DNA of 64,000 nucleotides, from the NCBI GenBank assembly GCA_948567375.1, contig OX419756.1:25956552-26020551 (forward strand). The letters are read 5' to 3'. The notes under the pieces are model-generated. The model was not told where the DNA came from and made no database searches. It worked only from the letters and a program-made list of their open reading frames with translations. Below, piece by piece: positions 34,546 to 44,923 of the stretch (position 1 is the first letter of the stretch; each line of letters starts with the position of its first letter). This DNA is from Lunularia cruciata. Its lineage: Eukaryota; Streptophyta; Marchantiopsida; Lunulariales; Lunulariaceae. Position numbers and translations under genes: made by a program.

Positions 34546-36767
34546 CAATCCAGTTGGAAGAGAAGTGCAAGAAGCAGTTGAATTGGATGGGTGCTCATCT
34601 ACCAAAGGTAACTATGAATTCAGGATTGTCCTCGTAAATCGTCTAGAAAATCTCATGTAGCTGTGACACATAAGTGATATTTTCAACTGTTCTGTTGTCG
34701 ACGCTTGCCATATGCTGACAGTCTCCTACTAAGCTGCATATTGACGAGGAGTTCTGCACTATGCATCTTGTTGTTTCTTTCCACTTGTTAGAATGCATGT
34801 CAATTTCACTTAGTCCTAAATTGTCCGCCATTACATTTGTTCATTTCTCGCCTTACACAATATCTACTTATGTGTCCTTCCTCACTTTTGCATGGGCCTC
34901 ACTGCGAGACCTTAACGTTAGGTGAAACCTCAGCTCTAGGATTACTTTCTATATCAAACACGGAGTAAAGTGATTTGGTGCTCGGTCTTTGTGGTTTGCG
35001 TGCTCATACTGTATAATCTCTAATAAGTGGTCTAATCTATATCTGTTGGACATAGACGGCTTTTGAAAACAAGCGTTGTTCACGATTTCCTGGTGATATT
35101 CCAAAAGATGGGAAGCTAACATCCGACATTTGGAATGTATTCATCCCCAAAAGGACATCTGACATTCATGTCACCTTGTCTTCCAACTATACACTTACTG
35201 CCAGTCCTTCTTCTTCTTCTCCCGTACAATCCTTAACTTTTTTGTGTGTAAATGATATGTAAGAAAATTACCAACCAACCAGTGCAATCTATACTGGGTA
35301 TTTCCTCGAATGACGTACAATCCTTAACTTTTTTGTGTGTAAATGATACGTAAGAAAATTGGGTCTGATTGCAGTGCAACAAATACTGGAGTAGCCCAGG
35401 ATATAAAAGCAAATATTGATCCGTAACACTTGATTGGTTTAAGCAACACTACCGTTAACCCCACATTATTATTATTACGAGTGTTTTCTACGTTGTTTAC
35501 ATCTTTGATATATGTATATATATAGAGAGAGAATCATGTTTGCGTTATTAAGGGATCTGCCCTCTACCTACGGCCCTCTTATTTCAAAATCTTTCATAGT
35601 GTCTAAATCTAAGAACCAGTCAAGAATAGTGACCCTTTTACTATAAAAATCTTGACTTATTAAGCAAGATTTTGAAGCAGTATTTTATGTTCATGATTTT
35701 TTTATACATCTTGAGGTTTTTTTCATATTTCATAGATGTGATCCTAATTAAAATATACCAGGTAATAAAATTCTTGGAAAAATTCTTAAAATTCAGAGAG
35801 TATTATTCTCCACTTTAAGAAAATTTAATTGATAAAATTGGCATGTAAAGGTTTATCTCCAAATATATTATAACATATGAATTATTTTATTATTTTGATG
35901 TTATATTAGTAGTTGAGTCAAAATAAAATCAAAATGGACTTATGCATCGTAAATTTGAGTGAAAAATAGAGTAGATCATCAAAGAGAAAATCATTGATTA
36001 CCTTCAAATTTTCTTGGACCTAGAGATAAAGAAGTGCAATTTGGTCAGCTCATTTTTAACAAAAAAATAAATTCTTCCTACAATGCGATAAGCTGGTTTG
36101 ACACTATGGGGGTTTTTGATTATGAAGTGTATGGGTGATGGAGGTATACCCATAAAATAAATTTCCCTTACTCGTTTAATAAACAAGTAACAAGTTCATC
36201 TCTTAGAGTTGGTAGATACCTTTAACATTATGGGTATCTACCCACTCTATGGGCTATATCTGGTACCTCTCCAATAAATTTTCTTATGGGTCTTGATTAG
36301 GCCCAACCTCTAACATGAATTAATTAGTTGAAAGGAGAAGATCATAGAACTAAAGCTAGTGCTACTTGGCAAGAGAGAATTATAAAGGGATTGGAATTGA
36401 AACTTGCTCCTACTCCCTCACTAAGAATGTTCAAAATGTCAAATTCCCTCTCTCTTCCATCTCGGCTATGTTTCTCTACTAATGTTATGATTTATCAAGA
36501 CTTGGGTTTGGCTTGTTGCATGTTAGTCATGTTGTTTGTTAGTTGTGTACGATGGTCTATTTAGAAGTACTTGGGCACCAAAAGTGGTATTGATGTGCAC
36601 CATGGTTGATTAAGAAATCTATATTATCAAAAAAGTATTTGGGCTCCAAGAGCGATAATCATGTTACATATCAATGCATCAACATTTGGGGGAGTCAGAG
36701 AAAAAAGTAAGTGCGATGACTTGGCAATTTTGCATGTCGTAGTAGATATGGAGAGTACAATTTTAAG
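34546..36767. other. Intergenic, mostly AT-rich, no gene seen
   Basis: Holds the 91-bp tandem duplication near 35.2-35.4 kb and very AT-rich DNA at 35.5-36.2 kb. An open frame at 36328-36564 lacks motifs. The last 200 bp before 36768 border the copia LTR and may be decayed repeat of unknown class. Confidence 0.4.
35224..35365 (+). repeat. 91-bp-period tandem duplication
   Basis: A 46-bp segment starting 'gtacaatccttaactttttt' at 35224 recurs at 35315 with one change. More diverged similarity follows each copy ('agtgcaatctatactggg' and 'agtgcaacaaatactgg'). Confidence 0.7.
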
Positions 36768-37623
36768 TGTGCAGTTTGATTATTACTAGAATGCTTTATG
36801 GGATAATTATCATGAGAATATTGAAGAGTCAATCCATCAACATATCTTCTATGGGAATGTAGATGATGTGTAAGTAAGGGACATATCTTCACATTACAAG
36901 ATTTCATTTATGGGAGTGAATAGAAATATAGTGCATGTTGAGACCCATATATTTGTGAATATAGATGCAAATGAAGCGTGCTTTATCTCATTGGAAGTGT
37001 CATCTCAAGGGCTTTCTATAGACAACAAGATCATGAAAAAAAAAAAGTCTAGAAAAGAAGTTATGCTCGCTTGAAGTTCAAGATAAATGTGCCTTGCAAG
37101 AGCTATGAGATTCCATTGCGAGACTATGGATTGCAATAGGATTGCGGGCATTGCTCTAGGACCTACTAGCATGGGACTTGTGAGAAGGCTCAAGGACTAA
37201 GAGACCTACAAGAAAGTTACTCACAAGGCCCCACTTGTGGAACTAAGTGAGGTGATGTGTATCAATTTGTACTAGACAATCTAGGGTTAGATACAAGATC
37301 AATTTGTGCCACACATTTCTAGAACTAGATAAAGGGTCTCCAAGTGCAAGTGTATAAATCTGTGTAGAGTTTGTAGTCAAAAGTGACTTTGACCATTCTT
37401 GTTTTAGAATTCTTACTCTTGAACAACAGTTCAAAAGTAAAATAAAAATCTTGTGCACTTGTGGATGTCGTTGTCAAACATTAGCTGAACCACATAAAAT
37501 TTTGCATAATTTTTATGCATGCTTCTCTTGACCAAATTGATGAATGATTTTTGCTCCATCATATAGCAAAAATTGGGTTCCCATTGCTTTCTTAAATTCT
37601 TAGTCGCAAATTTTCTCCCAACA
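36768..37623 (+). repeat. 5' LTR of the copia element
   Basis: Matches 55259-56818 in many blocks: 'gatcatg', 'gagattccattg', 'gggtctccaagtgcaagtgt', 'attgatgaatgatttttgct'. It starts near TGTGCAG and ends CCCAACA. Divergence between the LTRs is high, so the element is old. Confidence 0.65.
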
Positions 37624-37679
37624 AGTAGTATTAGAGTGTTGTTCTTTACAACCTATCAAAACAAGCATATCATAATAGA

Positions 37680-37759
37680 ACAATGGAAAACAATGGAAAG
37701 TCAAAATTGACAATTCAAATGGCAAGTATTTTGGATTCTAGAAGATGCAGATTGAAGAC
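37680..37759 (+). pseudogene. Copia gag, first piece (interrupted)
   Basis: Encodes the start of a copia gag (NGKYFGF, a TAG where TGG is expected, then KMQIED). It is cut by the chromovirus at 37760 and resumes at 51174. With one copy of the AAGAC/AAGAG duplication removed the frame continues directly into YLYQKKL, which confirms the insertion site. Confidence 0.65.
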
Positions 37760-38158
37760 TATAACAATATGGAGTTTAGCAACGTAGTTAGTAAGGCTAA
37801 TGAAGTAGAGAATAAGCCAAATTAGCCTAGAGTATGCTAGAAGTATCTAGGAAGCTTCTTGGGAAGCTTCCCAACTAGTTAAATTGCACCCCAAGCAGGT
37901 AGCTTCTAGAAGCTCCTAACTAGCTTAGCTTGCACACCAAGTAGGCGGCTTCTAGAAGGAAGCTTCCTTGTTAACTTGGCTTGCACTCTAAGAAAGCGGC
38001 TCAAGGAAGCTTCTTGAGAAGCTTCTCAAGGGCCTTGTATGCTACCTATAAGTACCAAAGCCGAAGCTCATGCTAGACATTAAGAGTTTTCACTCATTCA
38101 AGTGTCCTAATGTGAGTTTCCATTCTCCTATTTCTCTCCTTGGTCTTGGTCTTTTACA
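37760..38158 (+). repeat. 5' LTR of the chromovirus
   Basis: 399 bp, starting TATAACAAT (TG changed to TA) and ending TTTTACA. It contains repeated 'gaagctt' / 'cttctagaag' palindromic motifs and 'tacctataagtacc', the likely TATA region. It pairs with 50756-51168. Confidence 0.8.
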
Positions 38159-38489
38159 TTGGTATCAGAGAAGGAATGAGATGGATGGAATTTATGGACC
38201 ACCAAATTCACTTTTGCCAAACCATTGGGATTTTCATGTCTAGATATTACCTAAGCATTGTTTCACACAATTCATCACCTCACGCTTTGGGCAGGATTTT
38301 CTACATATGATCACCGTGTTTGAGGAACCCTTGATACTTCCGGTTGTAACTTATGGAGAATGGTGGACATGGTGCATCTATATGTTAATCAATTAGATAA
38401 AGTGGGAGTAGTGGGATAGAATAATAGCTATGGTGGCAATACCGGATGTTACCCTTACAATGCAACAACAAATTGAGCATCTTACTTGA

Positions 38490-39252
38490 TTGCTAGATGA
38501 ACAAGATCAACAACAACAAGAACATATAAAGAGAGCGCCAATTCAAGATGGAGAAGATCGCATTCAATTTCCAAAACTTAAGGTGTTTGAAGGCAAGAAT
38601 CTTCCCCTCATAGTGGAGAATTTTTTGTTTGATTGCAAATGTTACTTTGAAGCCACCAATCTTCAAGATGAACGGAAAAATATTCTCTTGGCCTCTAGCC
38701 AATAAGATGGTGTGGCAAAACTTTGGTGGCGATTCCAAGAAGAGCAAGCTATATGATAGATTGTTGCACCAATTTTGACATGGGTAGAGTTCAAGGATGC
38801 AATATTGAGGCGATTTTAAACTATAAATGCCACCCAAGCAGCACAAGATAAATTGGCGGAGTTAGACAAGTTGGCTTAGTAAGGAGCTACATCACACAAT
38901 TTCAGAACATCATCATGCAGATTCCAGATATACAAGAAGGTGAAGTTTTGGATCAATTTGTGTGGGGACTGAAGTCCCAAACCAAATTGGAGGTGACCAT
39001 CTGGGAACCACAAAATGTAGAAGAAGCCATGCAATTGGTTGAACGCTTTGATTCCTTGGTCTCGACCTCGACCTACACAAGGCCTACCAGTACACTATGC
39101 ACGGGTGGAAGAATCAACACCAATGGAGATTGATGCTATCCAACGGAGACCACTTGGTATAGTGGATAGAGAAAGATTGCAACAAAATGGAGGTTGTTTT
39201 TATTGTCGCCAAGTTGGACATCACATTGCTGAATGCACACTTAGGAATGGGT
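38490..39252 (+). pseudogene. Chromovirus gag (decayed)
   Basis: Recognisable by QFPKLKVFEGKNLPLIVENF, LWWRFQEEQ and the nucleocapsid zinc knuckle CFYCRQVGHHIAEC (39194-39236, C-x2-C-x4-H-x4-C complete). Two frameshifts and several stops break it. Confidence 0.7.
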
Positions 39253-39346
39253 GACCTTGACAAGTTACCTAGATGGAGATTGTGGAATAGAATGATTAGG
39301 GAAATGAGGAATCTCAATAGGAGATTTTGAGCCGCCTATTGGGAGC

Positions 39347-40173
39347 TTGATTAGTTCCAATGGGATTGAAGGCTTGACCTATGCAAATTTGTTTCACTTA
39401 CAAGATACAATATCTAATCGGGGTTGTAGGATTTTGGTTGATTTTGGAAGTTCAGAGAATTGCATGTCTATGCAAGTAGCAAAAGAATTGAGTATTCCTA
39501 TCAAGCTAGTGTTTGGAAGTAGTTTGATGATAGTGGATGGTAGAAAAGGTTCTACATTCCACACCTCAAATCTCATTACCTTCAAGATTGTGAAGGAGTA
39601 TTTGGAGTGTATGAGGTTTGTAGTAGCACCTCTACACTATGATATCATTCTGGGTCTACCTTGGCTTGAACGTCATCAAGTTCAATTTGACTGGACCCGA
39701 TGACAACTTCAAGTACAACACCAAAGTAGGATTTTTGATTAGGTTGTTTTGCACCTCTGAATAAGAAACCTAAGAATAGTCAGTCCCAAGATGGGAAGTT
39801 TGTTGAGAAGGTAGCCATAGAGCAAATCTGGAAGGGAGATGAGTCCCAAGATGTGAATTTTGCCAAGAAGGCAACCATGGAGCAAGCTTGGAAGAGAGAT
39901 GAGTCCATGGAAGGGAAGTTTGTTAGTAAAGCAGCCATAGAGTAAGCTTTGGAGGAAGATAAGGTTGTATTCACAGTGTGGATCAAGCAGATTGCACAAG
40001 AACAATCTAAGGAGGGCCAAGAGTCTCATCAAGCAATGGTTGATCAGATAGTTCAGGAGTTTGCAAATGTGTTTCCGGATGATTTGCCAAAGGGATTACC
40101 CTCCGATCGAGGTATTCCCTTCAAGATCAAATTATTGCCAAGGAGTACTCCATTGAGTAGACCAATCTATTAG
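39347..40173 (+). pseudogene. Chromovirus protease and linker (decayed)
   Basis: An open piece (39347-39703) carries the aspartic-protease motif ILVDFGSSENCMS (Asp at 39440; Phe where Ser or Thr is usual) and ends IILGLPWLERHQVQFDW, typical of the protease C-terminus. The linker to RT follows with QEFANVFPDDLPKGLP (from about 40060). Within 39779-39949 a roughly 60-bp unit ('gatgagtcccaagatg'-type) is repeated about three times, an in-place tandem expansion. Confidence 0.65.
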
Positions 40174-40176
40174 CTC

Positions 40177-41410
40177 TCACCAAAGGAGTTGGAGGAGTTG
40201 CAAACAATACTTACTGAGTTGTTGGAGAAGGATTTCATACAACATAATACCTCTCCTTGGGGAGCACCGGTAGTATTTGTTCCAAAGAAGGATGGAGGAC
40301 TTCGTTTCTGTATTGATTACCGTGGGCTCAATAAGCACACCTTGAAGAATGCATATCCCTTGCCTTGGATCGATGACTTGCTTGATCAACTAAGTGGAGC
40401 ACACTACTTTTCCAAGTTGGATCTTTGGAGCGACTATTGGCAAATTCCTATTGAAAGAGAGGATGTGCAAAAGACTACCTTTCACACAAGGTATGGGCAT
40501 TTTGAGTGGAGAGTCCTACCTTTCGGACTCACTAATGCTCCAGTAGTCCGCTAATGCTCTTCATGGATCAGATGCATTGGGTGTTAGAGGGACTATTGGA
40601 TCGGTCTATGGTGGTGTTCTTGGATGATATCTTAATATATAGCAAGATAGAGGTAGAACACATGAATCATGTGCGAGAAGTCCTAAGATGACTACGACAA
40701 TGGAAATTTTACTGCAAGAAGTCAAAGTGTGCTTTTTGGCAAAAGGAGGTTACCTTCTTGGGTCATAAGATCTCATCAAAGGGGATCAAGATGGAAGAGG
40801 AGAAGATCAAGGCCATTACTAATTGGCCTACCCAAAAGGATGCTACAGAAGTACGGGCATGCAATGGATTGGCCAGTTTTTACCAACAATTCATCCACTA
40901 TCATGCTCATGTGGCTGCACCATTGACTGACCTCTTGGGAAAGAACTCAAGTTTCCAGTGGACCACCAAGCATGAAGAAGCATTCTAGAGGTTAAAGCAT
41001 ATGGTGTCTTCAAGACCCATTCTTCAACCATATGATCCTCAACTACCTTGTGTGGTTGATTTTGATGCTTCTAACTTTGCAATTGGATCTGTGTTGCAAC
41101 AAGAATTCCCAGGTTGACTACATCCTATTACTTTTGTGTCTTGCTGACTAAATACAGCTGAAAGAAATTACTTTGCTTGAGGTTGGGAACAACTTGCAAT
41201 GGTATATGCCACCAAGGTATGGAGGCATTACCTCTTGGGGAAACAAGTGGTCATGCAAACTGATCACAAGCCATTGTTGCAGACCTTACACTTGGAACAC
41301 ATGAAGAGTCAACATCATTGATGGGAAGAGCAACTCCAATTGTTTGACATCAAACTTGAGTACAAACCAGGTTGGTTCCATGTCATCCCTAATGCTCTAT
41401 CATGACAACC
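40177..41410 (+). pseudogene. Chromovirus reverse transcriptase and RNase H (decayed)
   Basis: RT shows [19 protein letters not shown], then LPFGLTNAP, and the catalytic FLDD at 40617-40628. A frameshift lies at about 40545 beside a short 'ctaatgctc' duplication. RNase H follows with VVDFDASNFAIGSVLQQ and QTDHKPLLQTL. Several stops are present. Confidence 0.7.
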
Positions 41411-41414
41411 TGAT

Positions 41415-42677
41415 TTGAAGTCTCTTCCTCTCATCACGGCAGTAATTACTATGGTGTCAATTGATCCCAAGGTCCATAACAAGTTTCGGTCAGCTCTACA
41501 ACAAGATCCCTTCTTCCAAATGGTGCATGGTTGTCTGACAACATGCGACAAGGAGTACAACACCTCCTTCAAGGAAGGCCTTTTATTTCATGAGGACCGG
41601 ATCTATATTCTAGCGAAAGGTGATCTCTGACTCGTGCGGCTTCAAGTAGCTCATGATTTACCAATAGCTGGTCACATGGAGGTGGACAAGACCTTGGATA
41701 CCTTCCAACACCAATGGTGGTGGCCTAACATGATGCAAGATGTTTGGGAGTTTGTCCGATCGTGTGAGAGTTGTCAACGCAAGAAGGCCAATAACCAAGA
41801 GCCGAGTGGACTCCTTCAGCCACTTCCTATTCCAACTACTCATTGGGAACATGTGAGCTTAGATCTCATCACCTCCTTGCCCAAGACACAACAAGGTCAC
41901 ATAGCAATTGTGGTGTTTGTGGATAAGCTTAGTAAGCAAATCCATTTGGCACCAAGGGTTGATATTATGGATGCTCAAACCTTGGCACAACTCTACTTCA
42001 ATAATGTATTCAAACATCATGGGATGCCACATGTACTCATCTCTGACCGTGATCCTTGCTTCACCAAAAAGTTCTAGCAAGCCCTCTTCCAAATACTTGG
42101 CACCAAGCTTGCTTTGTCCACAGCCTATCATCCTCAAATTGATGTACAAACTGAATGTGGAAATGCACCTTGGAAGATATGCTTTGTGCCTTTGTCAACA
42201 TTCACCATACCAATTAGGATGAATGTCTTGTAGCTGTAGAGTTTGCATACAACAATTCTAAACAAGCAAGCACCGGATTCTCTCCTTTCTTTCTCAATTT
42301 TGGCCTAGATCTGCTTGTCCCAGATTCTCTTCTTGCTCCTCCTCCGTCTCAAGTCCCTCATACTTCAACCTTATTGACCACCATATCTGAATCTCTCCAA
42401 CAAGTCAAATCTCACCTCCTTGTTGCTCTGAATTGTTAAAAACAATATGCGGACCACCATCATCATGATCTTACCTTTGAAGTCAATGATAAAGTTATGT
42501 TATCCTCTAGTAATCTATCCCTACCACTTGATATCAAAGTTTGTAAACTTGCCCCTAATTGGATAGGACCTTTTGATGTCACCTAAATTTTCTCTCCTGT
42601 TGCTTATTGACTTGCCTTGCCTGGTCATATGCGCATCCATCTTGTCTTTCATGTTTCCAAGTTGAAACCCTTTGTTC
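41415..42677 (+). pseudogene. Chromovirus integrase, N-terminal to GPY region (decayed)
   Basis: Zinc-binding HHCC region (HDLPIAGHMEVDKT ... CESCQRKKA), catalytic-core motifs DLITSLPKTQQGH and VLISDRDPCF, then AYHPQIDVQTEC. After frame breaks, the C-terminal part ends at VSKLKPFV (about 42676), where the inner Ty3 element cuts in. The chromodomain continues at 50570. Confidence 0.7.
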
Positions 42678-43356
42678 TATAACACCCATTTGTGCATGTG
42701 TGTGGTATTGTGATATTTAGCTTGGTATTACAAGTACTTAAGAGATATTATTTATATAGAGATAAATGATGGTTCTATATTAGTCATGGTTAGCTAAATT
42801 TAGTCATAGCTAAGATAGATGGGACCTTACTTTAGAGGAAGTAGAAAAGATGAGCACCACTATTTTGGATTTTAGTGTGTTGACTTGGTATTATTCCTAG
42901 GTGTTTGGCTTTGGGGAAAGAGTTGAGAACTCTTGGGCCCGCAAGCCTTTTTGTTTTGGATTCTTCTTTAGTCCAAGGATAGCCCATGTGAAGGAATCCT
43001 TGCTTTAGTGGTTGGGTCAAGATAAGGGGAATATGCCCATGTGAATGGATATTCCTTTCTACTTTTTGACTTTACTTGACTTTTAGTCTAGTAACTTGAG
43101 TTACTACGGTAATTAGTAACTTTGGTACGTAACTATTTCACAAGTATATAAACAAGGGGTGAGGAGGTACTCATCATCCTTTCATTTGCAACTATCTCTC
43201 TCTCATTGAGTTCTCTAGTGAGCAATGTCTTGAGTCTTGGAGTGTTAGCCTTGGAGGAGTATGATGGAGTTGGGGTTCCTTGCCTTCTTAGTCCATGGTG
43301 CGCTACTATAATAGCCATCAGAGGTTCATCCTGAGTGAGAGACAGGCCGGCTCACA
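42678..43356 (+). repeat. 5' LTR of the young Ty3 element
   Basis: 679 bp. It starts TATAACACCC where the 3' LTR has TGTAACACCC, so one terminal G is now A. It ends GGCTCACA. A TATA box TATATAAA lies at 43145-43152, which predicts transcription start about 30 bp downstream. Other differences from the 3' LTR are single bases near 42770 and 42800. Confidence 0.92.
43145..43152 (+). promoter_or_regulatory. LTR TATA box
   Basis: TATATAAA inside the 5' LTR, conserved at the same offset in the 3' LTR (50266-50273) and in the third LTR copy (63755-63762). Confidence 0.6.
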
Positions 43357-43360
43357 TTTT

Positions 43361-43378
43361 TGGTTCCGTTGCCGGGAC
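43361..43378 (+). other. Primer-binding site, complementary to tRNA-Glu
   Basis: TGGTTCCGTTGCCGGGAC begins four bases after the LTR. Its complement is the 3' end expected for plant cytosolic tRNA-Glu (GTCCCGGCAACGGAA plus CCA) as I remember it. Most chromoviruses use initiator tRNA-Met, so this sets the element apart from its host. Confidence 0.7.
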
Positions 43379-44216
43379 CTCTCTAGAAGGCAAGATAATG
43401 TTCCGCGTCCAATTCTACATTAGGAAGAAGGAGGCTATGAGAGCTCACTTGGAGAGAACATTAGGAGAGGAGAGGGCTGAACTTATGTTAGAGAACCAAG
43501 ATCCATTTGTATACCTTGTAGTTCATTATGATGTCTTTGAGGTGATTTTGTACATCTTGTACATATGAGAGGAATTGGAGAGATTGTGTGAGGTGGATTG
43601 CAGATTTTGGGGATTAAGGTGATTTTGGGCAAAATCTCAAGTTTGAGATCTGGACTTGAGATTTCTACACATGATAGCTTGGGTTATCTTTCAGTTAGCA
43701 CACTTGAAATTATTGAAAGAGCTTCTATGCGCACTGGGCTAGAATTTTTGAAAGTTGATAGGGTAAAGTGCTCCCGCAACTGCATGCTCTCTGGAAAAAT
43801 GTACAGAGTCTGCCATTTCTTCAATTTTCAGTAAATTGTCCTGAAAATTTCCAAGAAAATTCAGTGCATTGTATCCTACCTGCTGCCACAAAAATTAGAG
43901 AGAGATCGTTTTTGCGCAGGGCGTTATGAGTTTTTGAAGTGAGGGGGGTGGTTTTCAGACCAAATCTGAAACATGGGTGCTGAATAGAAAGATTTCTAGG
44001 CCAAATGGCTCGATGAAAAGATTTGAAATTTTGCAGGGAAGAACGCCCTGGAATTGTGATCAAGTGTGGAAAATTTCAGAGGACTGTGACATATTGGTTG
44101 GGAGATTTGAGTGACATTGTGAGGAAGGGTCAATTCTGCAGAGTGGAGATCTCATGCATGAGAAGTTTGAGATCAACAAAAAGCATGTTTGAGTGTTTAG
44201 ATTCATCTTGGGGAAC

Positions 44217-44690
44217 ATGGAGGGTCATCAAGAGTGGAAATTGAGATTATGCAAGGTTTCCCAAGGGTTTGAGGTGAGTGTAGGGGTGGATTTGAGGAAA
44301 AGAGAGTTTACAATAGAATTTGAAGAGAGTGTTGAGAGGATCCAAAAACCTACACCACTTGGAGGAAAGAGTGAGTCTAAGTGCTTTCTATGTGGAGAGA
44401 AGGGACATAAGGCAAGTTCATGTCCATTGACCTTTGAGAGCAAGAGATTGAGGGAAAGGAGAGGCTTACTTCACTTGGGTTTGCATGTTGGACCTTCTTC
44501 ACCAAGATTGGGAGGGAGAAGATCTAAGACAAAGGAGTTGTGTGAGGTTTGTGGAGTTGAAGGACTTCCAAAAGGACATGAGTGTAGTGGAGTAAAAGCA
44601 CTTTTGGAAACTTTGGTGAAGGATCTTGGAGAGAGTCTTAGTACAGCTACAGAAATACTACCACCTTCATCAGCTAGTTCTCAAGATTAG
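44217..44690 (+). CDS. Extra CCHC-containing ORF upstream of gag-pol
   Basis: 157 residues from the first ATG (the frame is open a little further upstream without ATG). It contains a complete zinc knuckle CFLCGEKGHKASSCP, a basic stretch (KRLRERRGLLHLG, then GGRRSKTKE), a second Cys/His cluster CEVCGVEGLPKGHEC, and an acidic-to-hydrophobic tail. It lies 233 bp before the gag-pol ATG on the same strand, so both would come from the genomic RNA. Extra ORFs in this position are known in some plant Ty3 lineages (for example Ogre/Tat), but I see no specific similarity. A nucleic-acid-binding role is likely; the function is unknown. Confidence 0.65.
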   Translation: MEGHQEWKLRLCKVSQGFEVSVGVDLRKREFTIEFEESVERIQKPTPLGGKSESKCFLCGEKGHKASSCPLTFESKRLRERRGLLHLGLHVGPSSPRLGGRRSKTKELCEVCGVEGLPKGHECSGVKALLETLVKDLGESLSTATEILPPSSASSQD

Positions 44691-44923
44691 TGATGGAGAT
44701 AATCTTTCAACTTATGGATAAACTATCCATGAGAGTTAGATTAATATGCACTCTAGGATTTGATGTTGCTATAGAAATCTTGGAGCAACCTGAACCTTTT
44801 GTGTTCCCTAGAGTGGATTATTCTCAGATGGTGTTAGTCATGTATATACTCTATTAGTAATAGAGTGAGAGAAAAGAAAAGAAAAAAAAATTTGAGAGAA
44901 AAGAAAGATAGTGAGGGGTTAAG

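Noticed and set aside
42832-43020. Small minus-strand ORFs repeated at 42832, 43133, 49953 and 50254
   Set aside because: They are identical because they lie in the two LTRs; no sign of coding function.
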